Below are positions 34,834 through 44,262 of a stretch of DNA of 64,000 bases, in pieces. Origin of the DNA: Streptomyces solicavernae (GTDB lineage Bacteria; Actinomycetota; Actinomycetes; Streptomycetales; Streptomycetaceae); assembly GCF_029968095.1 (NCBI RefSeq), contig NZ_JASCIR010000007.1:186001-250000 (forward strand), read 5' to 3'. Position 1 is the first letter of the stretch. Each line of letters begins with the position of its first letter. Below the pieces are notes generated by a model. That model was not told the DNA's origin and searched no databases. It saw only the letters and a list, made by a program, of their open reading frames with translations. The translations under genes and the position numbers were made by a program.

Positions 34834-35811
34834 GTGCCCCGACGCAAGCCCCGTATCCCCGACTCGCCCCTCGATCAGCGTGACGGGATCGACCCGGTGC
34901 ATCTGCGGCTGCCCGTCGACGGGTCCTGGGCGACCGTGCGGGATCATCTGGTGGACCGGCTTCCGGTCGACGCCGGCGTGGTCGACGCGCTGCTCGCCGC
35001 CGGTGAAGTGGCGGGCGTGGACGGCCCGTTGAGCGGCGACAGCCCGTACGCCCCCGGCGCACACGTCTGGTTCCACCGGCCGCTCGCCCCCGAGCCGCGC
35101 GTGCCGTTCCCGCTCCGGGTGCTGTACCGCGACACGCATCTGCTCGTCGTCGACAAACCGCACTTCCTCGCGACCACCCCGCGCGGCAGCCACATCACCG
35201 AGACCGCCCTGGCCCGGCTGCGCCGCGAGCTCGACCTGCCGCGGCTCTCCCCGGCCCACCGCCTGGACCGGCTCACCGCCGGCCTCGTCCTGTTCACGCT
35301 GCGCCCCGCCGACCGCGGCGCGTACCAGGGGCTGTTCGCCGACAAGCGGGTGCACAAGGAGTACGAGGCGATCGCCCCGTACGACCCTGCGCTTGAGCTG
35401 CCCCGGACCGTACGCAGCCGGATCGTGAAGGACCGCGGGATCATCGCCGCGTACGAGGCTCCGGGCGAGCCCAACAGCGAGAGCCGGATCGAGCTGCTCG
35501 ACCACCGCACGCACGGCCCCGGCACCGAGGCCGCCCCGCTCGCCCGCTACCGCCTGCTCCCCCGCACCGGCCGCACCCACCAGCTGCGGGTGCACATGAA
35601 CGCGCTCGGTGTGCCGATCCTCGGCGACCCGGTGTACCCGCGCCTCACCGACCCCGCGCCCGACGACTACTCCCGGCCGCTGCAACTCCTCGCCCGCACC
35701 CTGGAGTTCACCGACCCGCTGACCGGCCGCGCGCACCGCTTCGAGAGCGAGCGCACGCTGCAGGCGTGGACGGACCACGAGGGCTGGGCGTCCGGGGGCG
35801 CCACGCGCTGA
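34834..35811 (+). CDS. RluA-family pseudouridine synthase
   Basis: 325 aa from GTG 34834. The catalytic motif is HRLDRLTAGLVLF (Asp nucleophile; HRLDKxTSG is the norm). Further motifs are RVLYRDTHLLVVDKPHFLATTPRG, KEYEAI and RTGRTHQLRVHMNALGVPILGDPVYP. It converts uridine to pseudouridine in rRNA or tRNA. A short N-terminal S4-like region (about 20-75) helps RNA binding. Convergent with helY across 33 nt. Target RNA unknown. Confidence 0.93.
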   Translation: MPRRKPRIPDSPLDQRDGIDPVHLRLPVDGSWATVRDHLVDRLPVDAGVVDALLAAGEVAGVDGPLSGDSPYAPGAHVWFHRPLAPEPRVPFPLRVLYRDTHLLVVDKPHFLATTPRGSHITETALARLRRELDLPRLSPAHRLDRLTAGLVLFTLRPADRGAYQGLFADKRVHKEYEAIAPYDPALELPRTVRSRIVKDRGIIAAYEAPGEPNSESRIELLDHRTHGPGTEAAPLARYRLLPRTGRTHQLRVHMNALGVPILGDPVYPRLTDPAPDDYSRPLQLLARTLEFTDPLTGRAHRFESERTLQAWTDHEGWASGGATR

Positions 35812-35844
35812 ACGCGAGCCGCCCCCACCGACCGGTGAACCGGC

Positions 35845-38658
35845 TCACCCCACCGACGAGTACGCCACAACCCCGCGAAGCAGCGCGTCCACCGCCTTGC
35901 GGGCGCATCTGCCGACCGTGCTGCCGTCCTTGGGCGCGGCCGCCGCGATCTGCCCGAGTACGTCGATGACCTGCTTGCACCAGCGCACGAAGTCGCCCGC
36001 GGGCATCTCGGCCTCGCGCAGCACCTCGTCCAGGCTCTTGTCGGACGCCCACATGTACGCCGCCCAGGCGAAGCCGAGGTCGGGCTCGCGCTGGCCGACG
36101 CCCTCGGCCTGGCTGATCCGGAACTCCTCCTCCAGGGCGTCGAGCCGCCCCCAGATCCGCACCATCTCGCCGAGCGCCGCCTTCGCGGGCCCGGCGGGCA
36201 GCTTCGGCGCCAGCGCGTCGTCGGCGGCCCGCGCCTCGTACACCAACGCCGAGACGCACGCGGCGAGTTCGGCCGGGTTCAGGCCCTCCCAGACGCCCGC
36301 GCGCAGGCATTCGGAGGCGAGCAGGTCCAGCTCGCCGTAGAGGCGGCCCAGGCGGCGGCCGTCGTCGGTGACCTCGTCCCCGCGCAGGTAGTCCAGCTCG
36401 GTGAGGAGGGCGACGATGCGGTCGAAGGTGCGCGCGATGGTGTTGGTGCGCCCCTCGATGCGGCGCTCCAGCTGTCTGGTGTCGCGCTTGAGCCGGTGGT
36501 ACCGCTCGGCCCAGCGGGCGTGGTCCTCCCGTTCGTCGCAGCCGTGGCAGGGGTGGGCGCGCAGCGCGGCCCGCAGGCGGGCGATCTCGCGGTCGTCGGC
36601 GGCGGCAGAGCGGCCCTTGCGGTGCTTCTCGGGCCGGATGTGCCCGGCCTTGGTACGCAGCGCGGAGGCCAGGTCCCGACGGGACTGCGGCGAGCGGGGG
36701 TTGAAGGACTTGGGGATGCGCATCCGGTCCAGGGCCTCGACCGGAACCGGGAAGTCCATCGACGCGAGCCGCTTGACCTGCCGCTCGGCGGTGAGGACAA
36801 GGGGGCGCGGCCCGTCGTGGCTCTCGAAGCCGCGGTGGCCGTTGGACCGCCCGGCCGCGAGCCCGGGGTCGAGCACGAGGGCGAGGCCCGCGAACTTGCC
36901 GGTGGGAACGTGGATCACATCGCCCGGCTTCAGCTTCTCCAGGGCGACGGCCGCCGCCACCCTGCGCTGCGCGGCGCCCTGTTTGGCCAGCTCGGTCTCG
37001 CGGTCCTTGAGGTCGCGGCGCAGCCGCGCGTACTCCTCGAAGTCGCCCAAGTGGCAGGTCATGGAGGCCTTGTAGCCCTCAAGTCCCTCTTCGTTGCGCT
37101 GCACCTGGCGGGAGATGCCGACGACCGAGCGGTCCGCCTGGAACTGCGCGAAGGACGTTTCGAGCAGTTCGCGCGAGCGGTGCCGGCCGAACTGGTGGAC
37201 CAGGTTCACGGCCATGTTGTACGACGGCTTGAAGCTGGAGCGCAGCGGGTACGTGCGCGTGCCGGCGAGGCCCGCGAGGTGTTCGGGGTTCATGCCGCGC
37301 TGCCAGAGCACGACGGCGTGGCCCTCGATGTCGATGCCGCGGCGGCCTGCCCGGCCCGTCAACTGCGTGTACTCACCGGGGGTGATGTCGGCGTGCTGCT
37401 CGCCGTTCCACTTGACCAGCTTCTCCAACACCACGGACCGCGCGGGCATGTTGATGCCGAGGGCGAGGGTCTCGGTGGCGAACACGGCCTTCACCAGGCC
37501 GCGGACGAACAGTTCCTCGACGACCTCCTTGAACGTCGGCAGCATGCCCGCGTGGTGGGCGGCGATGCCCCGCTCCAGGGCCTCCAGCCACTCGAAGTAG
37601 CCGAGGACGTGCAGGTCTTCGTCGGGAATGGAGGCCGTGCGCTCCTCGACGATCTCGCGGACCCTCTGCCGGCCCTCCTCGTCGTTCAGCCTGAGGCCCG
37701 CGTACAGGCACTGCTGTACGGCGGCCTCGCAGGCGGCGCGGCTGAAGATGAACGTGATGGCCGGGAGCAGGCCCTCGGAGTCCAGACGGTCGATGACTTC
37801 GGGGCGGCCCGGTGTCCAGATCCGGGACCTGGAGCGCCGCTCCCGCTCCCGGTCGGCCTCCCGGATCCGCTTGCCCTTGCGGCGGTCCCTGCCGTACGAG
37901 GGCCGGGAGTCCTCCAGGCGCGCCATCCGGGTCAGGTCCGGGTTGACGGCGCGCTTGCGGGACTCCTGCGACTCCTCGAAGAGGTCGTACATCCGCCGCC
38001 CGGCGAGGACGTGCTGGAAGAGCGGGACGGGCCGGTGCTCGGAGACGATCACCTCGGTGTCGCCGCGGACGGTGTCCAGCCAGTCGCCGAACTCCTCGGC
38101 GTTGGAGACCGTGGCCGAGAGGGAGACCAGCGTCACCGACTCGGGGAGGTGGATGATCACTTCCTCCCATACGGCGCCACGGAAGCGGTCGGACAGATAG
38201 TGCACCTCGTCCATCACCACGTACCCGAGGCCGCGCAGCGCCTGCGAGCCCGCGTACAGCATGTTCCGCAGCACCTCGGTGGTCATGACCACGATCGGGG
38301 CGTCGGCGTTGACGCTGTTGTCGCCGGTGAGCAGGCCGACCTTGTCCTGGCCGTAACGGCGGGCCAGGTCGGCGTACTTCTGGTTGGAGAGGGCCTTGAT
38401 GGGCGTGGTGTAGAAGCACTTCTTGCCCTGTCTCAGGGCGAGGTGGACGGCGAACTCGCCGACGATGGTCTTGCCCGAGCCCGTGGGCGCGGCGACGAGC
38501 ACGCCCTTGCCCGCTTCGAGTGCCTGGCAGGCCTCGATCTGGAAGGGGTCGAGCCCGAAGTCGTACATCTCGCGGAAGGATGCGAGTGCGGTGGCCTGCT
38601 CGACAGCCCGCTTGCGTGCTGCCGCGTACCGCTCGGCCGGTGAGAGGTCCTCTGTCAT
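35845..38658 (-). CDS. helY: DEAD/DEAH-box helicase, HelY/Mtr4-like
   Basis: 937 aa from ATG 38658 (MTEDLSPAERYAAARKRA); the frame continues upstream antisense to the kinase gene and is discarded there. Superfamily 2 core: Walker A APTGSGKTIVGEF, DEVHYLSD (DExH), SLSATVSN, ATETLALGINMPARSVV, QLTGRAGRRGID. The C-terminal rRNA-processing arch-like and DSHCT regions (VGISRQVQRNEEGLEGY through the final 170 aa) resemble Mtr4/Ski2. A Cys/His pair (HPCHGCDERED) interrupts the linker. Last gene of the pafB-pafC-tat-helY run, as in mycobacteria. Role in RNA turnover is inferred. Confidence 0.93.
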   Translation of the reverse strand: MTEDLSPAERYAAARKRAVEQATALASFREMYDFGLDPFQIEACQALEAGKGVLVAAPTGSGKTIVGEFAVHLALRQGKKCFYTTPIKALSNQKYADLARRYGQDKVGLLTGDNSVNADAPIVVMTTEVLRNMLYAGSQALRGLGYVVMDEVHYLSDRFRGAVWEEVIIHLPESVTLVSLSATVSNAEEFGDWLDTVRGDTEVIVSEHRPVPLFQHVLAGRRMYDLFEESQESRKRAVNPDLTRMARLEDSRPSYGRDRRKGKRIREADRERERRSRSRIWTPGRPEVIDRLDSEGLLPAITFIFSRAACEAAVQQCLYAGLRLNDEEGRQRVREIVEERTASIPDEDLHVLGYFEWLEALERGIAAHHAGMLPTFKEVVEELFVRGLVKAVFATETLALGINMPARSVVLEKLVKWNGEQHADITPGEYTQLTGRAGRRGIDIEGHAVVLWQRGMNPEHLAGLAGTRTYPLRSSFKPSYNMAVNLVHQFGRHRSRELLETSFAQFQADRSVVGISRQVQRNEEGLEGYKASMTCHLGDFEEYARLRRDLKDRETELAKQGAAQRRVAAAVALEKLKPGDVIHVPTGKFAGLALVLDPGLAAGRSNGHRGFESHDGPRPLVLTAERQVKRLASMDFPVPVEALDRMRIPKSFNPRSPQSRRDLASALRTKAGHIRPEKHRKGRSAAADDREIARLRAALRAHPCHGCDEREDHARWAERYHRLKRDTRQLERRIEGRTNTIARTFDRIVALLTELDYLRGDEVTDDGRRLGRLYGELDLLASECLRAGVWEGLNPAELAACVSALVYEARAADDALAPKLPAGPAKAALGEMVRIWGRLDALEEEFRISQAEGVGQREPDLGFAWAAYMWASDKSLDEVLREAEMPAGDFVRWCKQVIDVLGQIAAAAPKDGSTVGRCARKAVDALLRGVVAYSSVG

Positions 38659-38738
38659 CTTGTCTTCGAGCCTACCCGCCACCACTGACAGCGTCGCGAT
38701 CTTTGTTCGGCCCGAGGACGCGGACGCGGACGCGGGCC

Positions 38739-39629
38739 TCAGGGCGCGAGGACGCGCACCGCTCCCGGCACGCACCGAGCGGTCAGCGGCAGCGGGCCGA
38801 ACGGCTCCCCGTCGGCGTACCCGGTGACGTCCGGCGCCTCGATGCTGATCCTCGCGGCCCGGTGCACGGTGACTTTCGGGTGGTCGAGGTGGGTGCCCTG
38901 GTACACGCGCGGGAACACCTTCAGCAGCGTGGTGCGCGAGCAGTCCCCGACGACGGTGACGTCGAACAGCCCGTCGTCGAGCACGGCCCCGGCGCAGATC
39001 CGCATGCCACCGCCGTACGAGCTGCCGTTGCCGACGGCGACGAGGGTGGCGTCGACCTCCAGGACAGGCCCGTCGTCGAGCCGGATGCGGTACGGGACGG
39101 GCTTGAACGCGGCGAGTTCGGCGATCATCGCGAGGTCGTACTTGAGGCGCCCGGAGGGCCAGGGCATCCGGTTGCCGCGGTCGTTGACACGGGAGTCGAA
39201 GCCGGAGGCGAGGACGGTGCCGAACCAGCGTTCGCCGACCCGGCCGAGGTCGATCTGCCGGATGCGGGGGCTCTTCAGGGCCTCGGCGGCGACGGTGCCG
39301 GCGGCCTCGGGGTCGCGTACGGGCAGGCCGAGGGCGCGGGCGAGGTCGTTGCCGGTGCCGACGGCGATCACGCCGAGCGGGGTGCGGGTGCCGGCGACGG
39401 CCTGCAGGGCGAGGCCCGCCATGCCGTCGCCACCGACGGCGATGAGCGCGCCGGTCCCGGCGCCGACGGCCTCGCGGGCGCGCTGCAGGGCGTCGTCGGG
39501 GCCGTTGCCGACGAGGGTGCGTACGGAGAAACCGGCGGCCCGCAGCGCGGAGGCGGCCGGCTGCGCGGCGTGCGCGCCCCGGCCGCCTCCTGCGGTGGGA
39601 TTGACGAAGAGCGTGATCTCGCTGGTCAC
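38739..39629 (-). CDS. Diacylglycerol/lipid kinase family protein
   Basis: 296 aa starting GTG 39629. DAGK catalytic domain: FVNPTAGGGRG, ALIAVGGDGMAGLALQAVAG, LGVIAVGTGNDLARALGLP. The C-terminal beta-sandwich contains GNGSSYGGGMRICAGA and HRAARISIEAPDVTGYADGEP. It phosphorylates diacylglycerol or a related lipid (YegS/DgkB/LCB5 group); membrane-associated from the cytosolic side. Placed between tatC and helY, a recurrent actinobacterial order. Confidence 0.92.
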   Translation of the reverse strand: MTSEITLFVNPTAGGGRGAHAAQPAASALRAAGFSVRTLVGNGPDDALQRAREAVGAGTGALIAVGGDGMAGLALQAVAGTRTPLGVIAVGTGNDLARALGLPVRDPEAAGTVAAEALKSPRIRQIDLGRVGERWFGTVLASGFDSRVNDRGNRMPWPSGRLKYDLAMIAELAAFKPVPYRIRLDDGPVLEVDATLVAVGNGSSYGGGMRICAGAVLDDGLFDVTVVGDCSRTTLLKVFPRVYQGTHLDHPKVTVHRAARISIEAPDVTGYADGEPFGPLPLTARCVPGAVRVLAP

Positions 39630-39669
39630 TACGGGCCCCTCCGAATGTGTGGGGCAGGACCATACAAGA

Positions 39670-40611
39670 TCAGGTGATGTCGTCGTAACCGTGCGTCCTG
39701 CGGTCGTTGCTGTCGCCGCTCGCCTGCTCGGGCAGCTGCCGCGCCACCGGCACGGACTCGACCCCCTCGATGCTCTCGGGCGTCAGATCGAGCTCGGCGG
39801 CCTCGTCGTCGGAGAGGGCGGCGTCGGGGTTGTTGCGGGCGCGGCGCTTGTCGTTGAGGAGGGAGATGCCGACGGCCGCGAAGAACAGCACGATGATGGG
39901 CCCGGAGAGGGCGATCATGCCGACCGGGTCGGTGGTCGGGGTCGCGACGGCACCGAAGACGAAGACGCCCATGACGACGCCGCGCCACCATCCGGCCATG
40001 CGGCGCCCGGTGACGATGCCGGTCAGGTTCATCATGATCAGCAGCAGCGGCAGCTCGAAGGCGAGACCGAACACGAGGACCATGCGGACGGTGAAGTCCA
40101 GGACGTCGTCGAGGGCGAGGATGTTCGCGGAGCCCTCGGGGGTGATGCCGAGCAGCACCTTCATGCTCACCGGCAGGACGATGTACGCGAGGTAGGCGCC
40201 GGCTGCGAAGAGCGGTACGGCGGCGGCCACGAAGGTGTACGTGTACTTCTTCTCGCTCTTGTGCAGCCCGGGCGCGACGAACGCCCACAGCTGGTACAGC
40301 CAGACCGGGCTCGCCACGATCACACCGGCCATGAGGCTGACCTTCACCGTGGTGGTGAAGGGCGAGAGCAGCGTGTTGAAGGAGACCACCGCGCAGTTGC
40401 CGCCGGTGGACTCGCCCAGGCCTCCCTTGCAGCTGGGCACCGGCTCGGTGAGGAACCCCATGAGTTCCCCGCTGTAGAACGCGGCCACGACCGTGACCAC
40501 GACGATGGCGAGCAGCCCCTTGGTGAGCCGGTTGCGGAGCTCACGCAGATGCTCCGCGAGGGGCATACGCCCCTCGGGGTCCTTCTCCTGTTGGCGGGCA
40601 GACTTGAGCAA
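39670..40611 (-). CDS. tatC: Twin-arginine translocase subunit TatC
   Basis: 313 aa from TTG 40611 (MLKSARQQEKDPEGRMPLAEHLRELRNRL), the start used for Streptomyces TatC; an internal ATG begins MPLAEHLREL. The N-terminal HLRELRNRL signature and six helices are present. The Glu of FGLAFELPLLLIMM is the conserved TM4 residue. It recognises RR signal peptides of folded exported proteins. A 60-residue acidic C-tail (DDEAAELDLTPESIEG) is typical of Streptomyces. Adjacent to tatA, 47 nt away. Confidence 0.96.
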   Translation of the reverse strand: MLKSARQQEKDPEGRMPLAEHLRELRNRLTKGLLAIVVVTVVAAFYSGELMGFLTEPVPSCKGGLGESTGGNCAVVSFNTLLSPFTTTVKVSLMAGVIVASPVWLYQLWAFVAPGLHKSEKKYTYTFVAAAVPLFAAGAYLAYIVLPVSMKVLLGITPEGSANILALDDVLDFTVRMVLVFGLAFELPLLLIMMNLTGIVTGRRMAGWWRGVVMGVFVFGAVATPTTDPVGMIALSGPIIVLFFAAVGISLLNDKRRARNNPDAALSDDEAAELDLTPESIEGVESVPVARQLPEQASGDSNDRRTHGYDDIT

Positions 40612-40658
40612 CCCACGTCCTCATCTCGTGCGGCAGGCCCGCTCCGGCCTGCTCCGGA

Positions 40659-40943
40659 TCAGCGCTGCGTCGTACGGTCGGACGGCTCGTTCACCGGGCG
40701 CGCGCTGTTCACGTCGCCGGGAGCGGCCTGGATCGTACGGGGAGCGGACTGGTCCGTGCCCGGGTTGGGCGGGTCTGCTGGGGCGCTCTGCTTCTCGTCG
40801 CTCTTCATCGCCTTGGCCTCGCTCTTGAGGATGCGGGCCGACTTGCCGAGGGAACGCGCCATGTCGGGCAGCTTCTTCGCACCGAAAAGGAGGACGATGA
40901 CGAGGATGATCAGAATGATCTCGGTGGGGCCGAGCCTACCCAT
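40659..40943 (-). CDS. tatA: Twin-arginine translocase subunit TatA
   Basis: 94 aa from ATG 40943 ([21 protein letters not shown]), preceded by GAAGAAGG; a GTG six codons earlier is rejected because it overlaps that ribosome site. One membrane helix followed by the amphipathic [27 protein letters not shown] helix and a charged disordered tail. It oligomerises to form the Tat pore. Located next to tatC; tatB is not in the window. Confidence 0.96.
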   Translation of the reverse strand: MGRLGPTEIILIILVIVLLFGAKKLPDMARSLGKSARILKSEAKAMKSDEKQSAPADPPNPGTDQSAPRTIQAAPGDVNSARPVNEPSDRTTQR

Positions 40944-41150
40944 AGCGTTTACCTTCTTCACCGAGGCGACAGGATCAGGTGCTCGGTGGGCCGGACAGGC
41001 ATCCGACCACCGCGCTTCACTGCGATCGTAACCCCCTGGAGTAAACGCAGGGCAATCCCCTTGCGTACTCCTGGTTGTCGCCTCCGCCCCGCCGTCGGGC
41101 GCTCGTTCGGGCCGCGTACGCGCCGTGAACAGGCCTTCCGGAGGCGGGCT

Positions 41151-41348
41151 CTAGACCGTGTCCCGCCCAGCCCGCGCCACGTCGGCGGCGGCCCGCTCCA
41201 GGTCCTCCGCAGCGCGGTTGATCTTCCCCGCGGTGTCCGCGACTTGCGCTCCGAGTCGCCTGACCTCGACGAAGACGCGTACGGCGAGCACTCCGAGGAC
41301 GGCGAGCCCGCAGAACCCCAGGGCGATCGCGATCATGGGCCAGAACAT
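41151..41348 (-). CDS. Small membrane protein with heptad-like tail
   Basis: 65 aa from ATG 41348 (MFWPMIAIALGFCGLAVLGVLAVRVFVEVRRLG). One N-terminal membrane helix, then an amphipathic, possibly coiled-coil tail (VADTAGKINRAAEDLERAAADVA). Function unknown. The gene begins 10 nt after the stop of the zinc-ribbon gene and lies upstream of tatA, so it belongs to the pafB-to-tat transcript. Confidence 0.72.
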   Translation of the reverse strand: MFWPMIAIALGFCGLAVLGVLAVRVFVEVRRLGAQVADTAGKINRAAEDLERAAADVARAGRDTV

Positions 41349-41358
41349 GCGCGCCACC

Positions 41359-41709
41359 CTAGACCGTGGAGTGCAGCCGCAGGGTCCGCACCCCACCGCG
41401 CGTGAGGAGTTCGACGATCCGCTCCCCGGCGGGCTTGCGGACGGCGGCGTCGCACTCGGGGCAGGTGAAGCAGTAGAAGGTCGTACGGCGGCTGGCGCCG
41501 ATGGCCAGCCGGATCGCGCCGGCGGCGAGCTGGAAGCGGGCCCGGCAGTCGGGGCAGGCGGCCTTGAACCGGGTGGGGCCGGCCTGCCGCGGAATCCCCG
41601 GCGCACCGGCGAGGCCGGGACCGGCGGGCCCGCCGCCACCGTGGGCGAGGTGGTCCGCACTCACCGCAGCGGATCCGGATCCGGCCGCTCCACCGGGCGC
41701 GCTGCGCAT
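41359..41709 (-). CDS. Small protein with zinc-ribbon motif
   Basis: 116 aa from ATG 41709, preceded by GAGGG. The Gly/Ala-rich N-terminal ~50 aa (MRSAPGGAAGSGSAAVS) is disordered. Then FKAACPDCRARFQLAAGAIRLAIG and TFYCFTCPECDAAVRKPAGERI form a four-Cys (CPDC plus CPEC) zinc-ribbon-like core with an extra Cys-Phe-Thr. No enzyme motif. It lies between pafC and the small membrane protein; a role as RNA- or protein-binding accessory is only a guess. Confidence 0.75.
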   Translation of the reverse strand: MRSAPGGAAGSGSAAVSADHLAHGGGGPAGPGLAGAPGIPRQAGPTRFKAACPDCRARFQLAAGAIRLAIGASRRTTFYCFTCPECDAAVRKPAGERIVELLTRGGVRTLRLHSTV

Positions 41710-41720
41710 GTCCGGCACCC

Positions 41721-42701
41721 TCAGGCCCCCTGCCCGCCGGAGGCCTCGTACGCGGCAAGCGCCTCCACCGCCGCGCTCCGCGCGCTGCGCGCCAGGTCCT
41801 CGGGGGCGGTGATCCGGCCGTCCGGGCCGAGCCGCAGGGCCAGCCTGCGCAGCGACGCCGGGTCGGGGGTGCGCAGGGTGATCCGCAGGCCGCCGTCGGG
41901 CAGCTCCTCGGCGCTGTCGTGTGGGTAGTACTCGGCGACCCAGCGCCCGCCGGGCCCGACCTCGACGACCACTTCGGGGTCGTCGGCCGAGGGCTGCACC
42001 AGCGCCTCGGACAGGTCGCGCAGCTCCAGCTCGGGCGGCGCGGCCGGCTCGTCCAGGATGCGGATCTCCGCGACCCGGTCGAGGCGGAAGGTGCGCCGCG
42101 CCTCGGAGCGGTAGCACCACGCCTCCATGTACGTGTGGCCGAGCGCGAACAGGCGGATCGGGTCGACCTCCCGCTCGGTCAGCTCGTCGCGCGCGGGCGA
42201 GTAGTAGCGCACCCACAGGCGGCGCCGTTCGGAGATCGCCCGGTCCACCTCGGCGAAGACGCCGCCCTCGGACTCGAAGGTGACCGAGAGCCGGTCGCTC
42301 GCCCCGGCCGTCTCGCCCGCGGCGGCCTCCAGCTTGGCGGTGGCGCGGAGCAGCGCCTCCCGGTCGCCCTCGCGCAGCCCCGGCAGCGTGGCCACGGCAC
42401 GCGCGGCGACGAGCAGCGCGGTCGCCTCGTCCGCGGCGAGCCTGAGCGGAGCCGCCGCCTCCGCGGACAGGGCGGCCGGGTTGTGCCACCAGATCCGCTC
42501 GCCGTCGGTGTCGATGTCGAGCAGGTCCCCGCCGCGGAAGCTGGTCCCGCACAGCGGCAGCACATCCAGGTCGGAGATCAGCTCGTCCTCGCTGATCCCG
42601 AACGCCCGCGCCACATCGGCGATCCGGGCGCCGGGGCGCTCGCGCAGATACGTGACGAGGGACAGCATCCTGCGGGTCTGGTCGATCGCGTTCGCGGCCA
42701 T
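41721..42701 (-). CDS. pafC: WYL-domain transcriptional regulator PafC
   Basis: 326 aa from ATG 42701 (MAANAIDQTRRMLSLVTYLRERPG). HTH at ~15-70 (ARIADVARAFGISEDELISDLDVL), WYL domain at ~150-240 (AISERRRLWVRYYSPARDELTEREVDPIRLFALGHTYMEAWCYRSEARRTFRLDRV). With PafB it forms the PafBC activator of the LexA-independent DNA damage response in mycobacteria. Immediately downstream of pafB with 17 nt between. The ligand of the WYL domain is reported to be single-stranded DNA in mycobacteria. Confidence 0.93.
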   Translation of the reverse strand: MAANAIDQTRRMLSLVTYLRERPGARIADVARAFGISEDELISDLDVLPLCGTSFRGGDLLDIDTDGERIWWHNPAALSAEAAAPLRLAADEATALLVAARAVATLPGLREGDREALLRATAKLEAAAGETAGASDRLSVTFESEGGVFAEVDRAISERRRLWVRYYSPARDELTEREVDPIRLFALGHTYMEAWCYRSEARRTFRLDRVAEIRILDEPAAPPELELRDLSEALVQPSADDPEVVVEVGPGGRWVAEYYPHDSAEELPDGGLRITLRTPDPASLRRLALRLGPDGRITAPEDLARSARSAAVEALAAYEASGGQGA

Positions 42702-42718
42702 GTCTGTCCGTCTCCCCC

Positions 42719-43672
42719 TCAGCCCTTGGCCACGGCACGCAGCCGGTCCACGACGTCCGCCCGCAGCTCGGCGGGTTCGAGCACCACCACGTCCGGCCCG
42801 AACTCCACGAGCCAGGCGTCCATGCCGTGCCCGTACGGAATCTCCAACTCGTCCCAGCCGTCGCCGAGTTCGCGTACGGCCGTGGCCTTGGCGCGCAGCG
42901 GATAGCCCGCCCCGGCACGCAGCTTGAGCTTCGCCGAGCGGTCGGCGATCTCTCCGGCCCAGCTCGCCACGGTCTCCCGTACGGTCACGACATCGGGGAC
43001 CTCGGCGGTGAACTTCCCGGCCCGCGAACGGACCTTGCCGGTGATCCGGGAGAGCCGGAAGAGGCGTTCGGCGCCCCGGTCGCGGTCCCAGCCGGCCAGG
43101 TACCAGTGGCCGCGCCAGCACTCCAGGGCCCACGGCTCCACATGCCGGGCCTCGGGGCGCGCGGCGTTCGCCTTGCGGTAGTCGAAGACGACGGGACGCC
43201 GGTCGCGGCAAGCCAGCATCAGCGGTTCGAACGCCGCCTCGTGCACGGGGATCCGTGGTTCGAGGGCGCTGTGCGGCTCGTACGGATCGACCTCCTCCGG
43301 CAGTCCGGCGGCGCGCAGCTTCTGCAGGGCACCGCTCGCGGCACCGGCGAGGCGGGCCTGCTGCCACACCTTCGCGGCGAGACCGAGCGCGGCGGCCTCC
43401 TCGGCGTCGAGGGTGACGGCCGGGAGGCGGTTGCTGTCGCGGCGGGCGAGATAGCCGACGTCCCCGTCGAGGTTCTCCACCGTCTCGATGACCAGGCCGA
43501 GTTCCCGCAGGTCGTCCTTGTCCCGCTCGAACATCCGGTTGAAGGAGTCGTCGGAACCCGCTTCGAGGTACGCCTCGATGGAGCCGCGCAACTCACGCTT
43601 GCTCAGCGGCCGCCGGGTCCCCAGGAGGCACAGCGCGAGATTCATCAGCCGCTCTGCCTTGGCAATCGCCAT
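42719..43672 (-). CDS. pafB: WYL-domain transcriptional regulator PafB
   Basis: 317 aa from ATG 43672 (MAIAKAERLMNLALCLLGTRRPLSKREL), preceded by GGGAGAGGG; an upstream in-frame start 9 codons earlier is less likely. HTH about 1-75 (FNRMFERDKDDLRELGLVIET), WYL domain about 140-220 (ACRDRRPVVFDYRKANAARPEARHVEPWALECWRGHWYLAGWDRDRGAERLFRLSRI). Pairs with PafC. Separated from pafA by two FKBP genes, whereas pafA, pafB and pafC are contiguous in M. tuberculosis. It ties the proteasome region to DNA damage control. Confidence 0.93.
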   Translation of the reverse strand: MAIAKAERLMNLALCLLGTRRPLSKRELRGSIEAYLEAGSDDSFNRMFERDKDDLRELGLVIETVENLDGDVGYLARRDSNRLPAVTLDAEEAAALGLAAKVWQQARLAGAASGALQKLRAAGLPEEVDPYEPHSALEPRIPVHEAAFEPLMLACRDRRPVVFDYRKANAARPEARHVEPWALECWRGHWYLAGWDRDRGAERLFRLSRITGKVRSRAGKFTAEVPDVVTVRETVASWAGEIADRSAKLKLRAGAGYPLRAKATAVRELGDGWDELEIPYGHGMDAWLVEFGPDVVVLEPAELRADVVDRLRAVAKG

Positions 43673-43747
43673 CGACGCCCTCTCCCACCTGCCACGCACG
43701 CTGTTCTACGACGGTCGACCGTACCGCTCCGGGGTGTCGTGGCAAAA

Positions 43748-43782
43748 GCCGAGGGCCCCACGCCAACAGGCAGGGGCCCTCG
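43748..43782 (-). terminator. Terminator of the single-domain FKBP gene
   Basis: Perfect 11-bp stem CCGAGGGCCCC / GGGGCCCTCGG with a 13-nt loop, followed on the minus strand by CTTTTGCC; 20 nt past the stop. Confidence 0.85.
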
Positions 43783-43802
43783 GTGACCGGCTCCGGGTCG
43801 GA

Positions 43803-44180
43803 TCAGACCGCGACCAGGTCGCAGACGAAGATCAGCGTCTCGCCGGGGGCGATCCGGCCGCCGCCCGCGCCCTGGTCCCCGTACGCCAGGTGCGGCGGGA
43901 TGACCAGCTGGCGGCGGCCGCCGACCTTCATGCCCTGCACACCCTTGTCCCAGCCGGCGATGACCTGGCCGGCACCGAGCTGGAAGGCGAGCGGGGTGCC
44001 GCGGTTCCAGCTCGCGTCGAACTCCTCACCGCTGGAGAAGGAAACGCCGACGTAGTGGACCTGGACGGTGTCACCCGCCTTGGCCTCCGGCCCTTCGCCC
44101 TCCCAGATGTCCTTGATCTCCAGGTCCGCCGGGGGCTCGCCACCGGGGAAGTCGACCTCGGGCTTGTCCGTGTTCTTCAC
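43803..44180 (-). CDS. FKBP-type peptidyl-prolyl isomerase, cytosolic
   Basis: 125 aa, one FKBP domain with VQVHYVGVSFSSGEEFDASWNRGTPLAFQLGAGQVIAGWDKGVQGMKVGGRRQLVIPPHLAYGDQGAG and the end ETLIFVCDLVAV. No signal peptide. It accelerates X-Pro isomerisation in folding. The canonical drug-pocket residues (DASW, AFQLG, GWDKG, AYGDQG) are present. The downstream hairpin shows it terminates here; the two-domain FKBP lipoprotein is upstream. Confidence 0.95.
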   Translation of the reverse strand: MKNTDKPEVDFPGGEPPADLEIKDIWEGEGPEAKAGDTVQVHYVGVSFSSGEEFDASWNRGTPLAFQLGAGQVIAGWDKGVQGMKVGGRRQLVIPPHLAYGDQGAGGGRIAPGETLIFVCDLVAV

Positions 44181-44262
44181 GTGAATTGCTCCTGCTGTTG
44201 CGAATGTGCAGCGGGGACAGTCTTACATCTTGACGGGACCGGCCGGACTCACATCTTCGCGC

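Noticed and set aside
38658..39663. N-terminal extension of helY over the lipid kinase gene
   Set aside because: Arg/Pro-rich, overlaps a real gene on the same strand in another frame; ATG 38658 begins the helicase.
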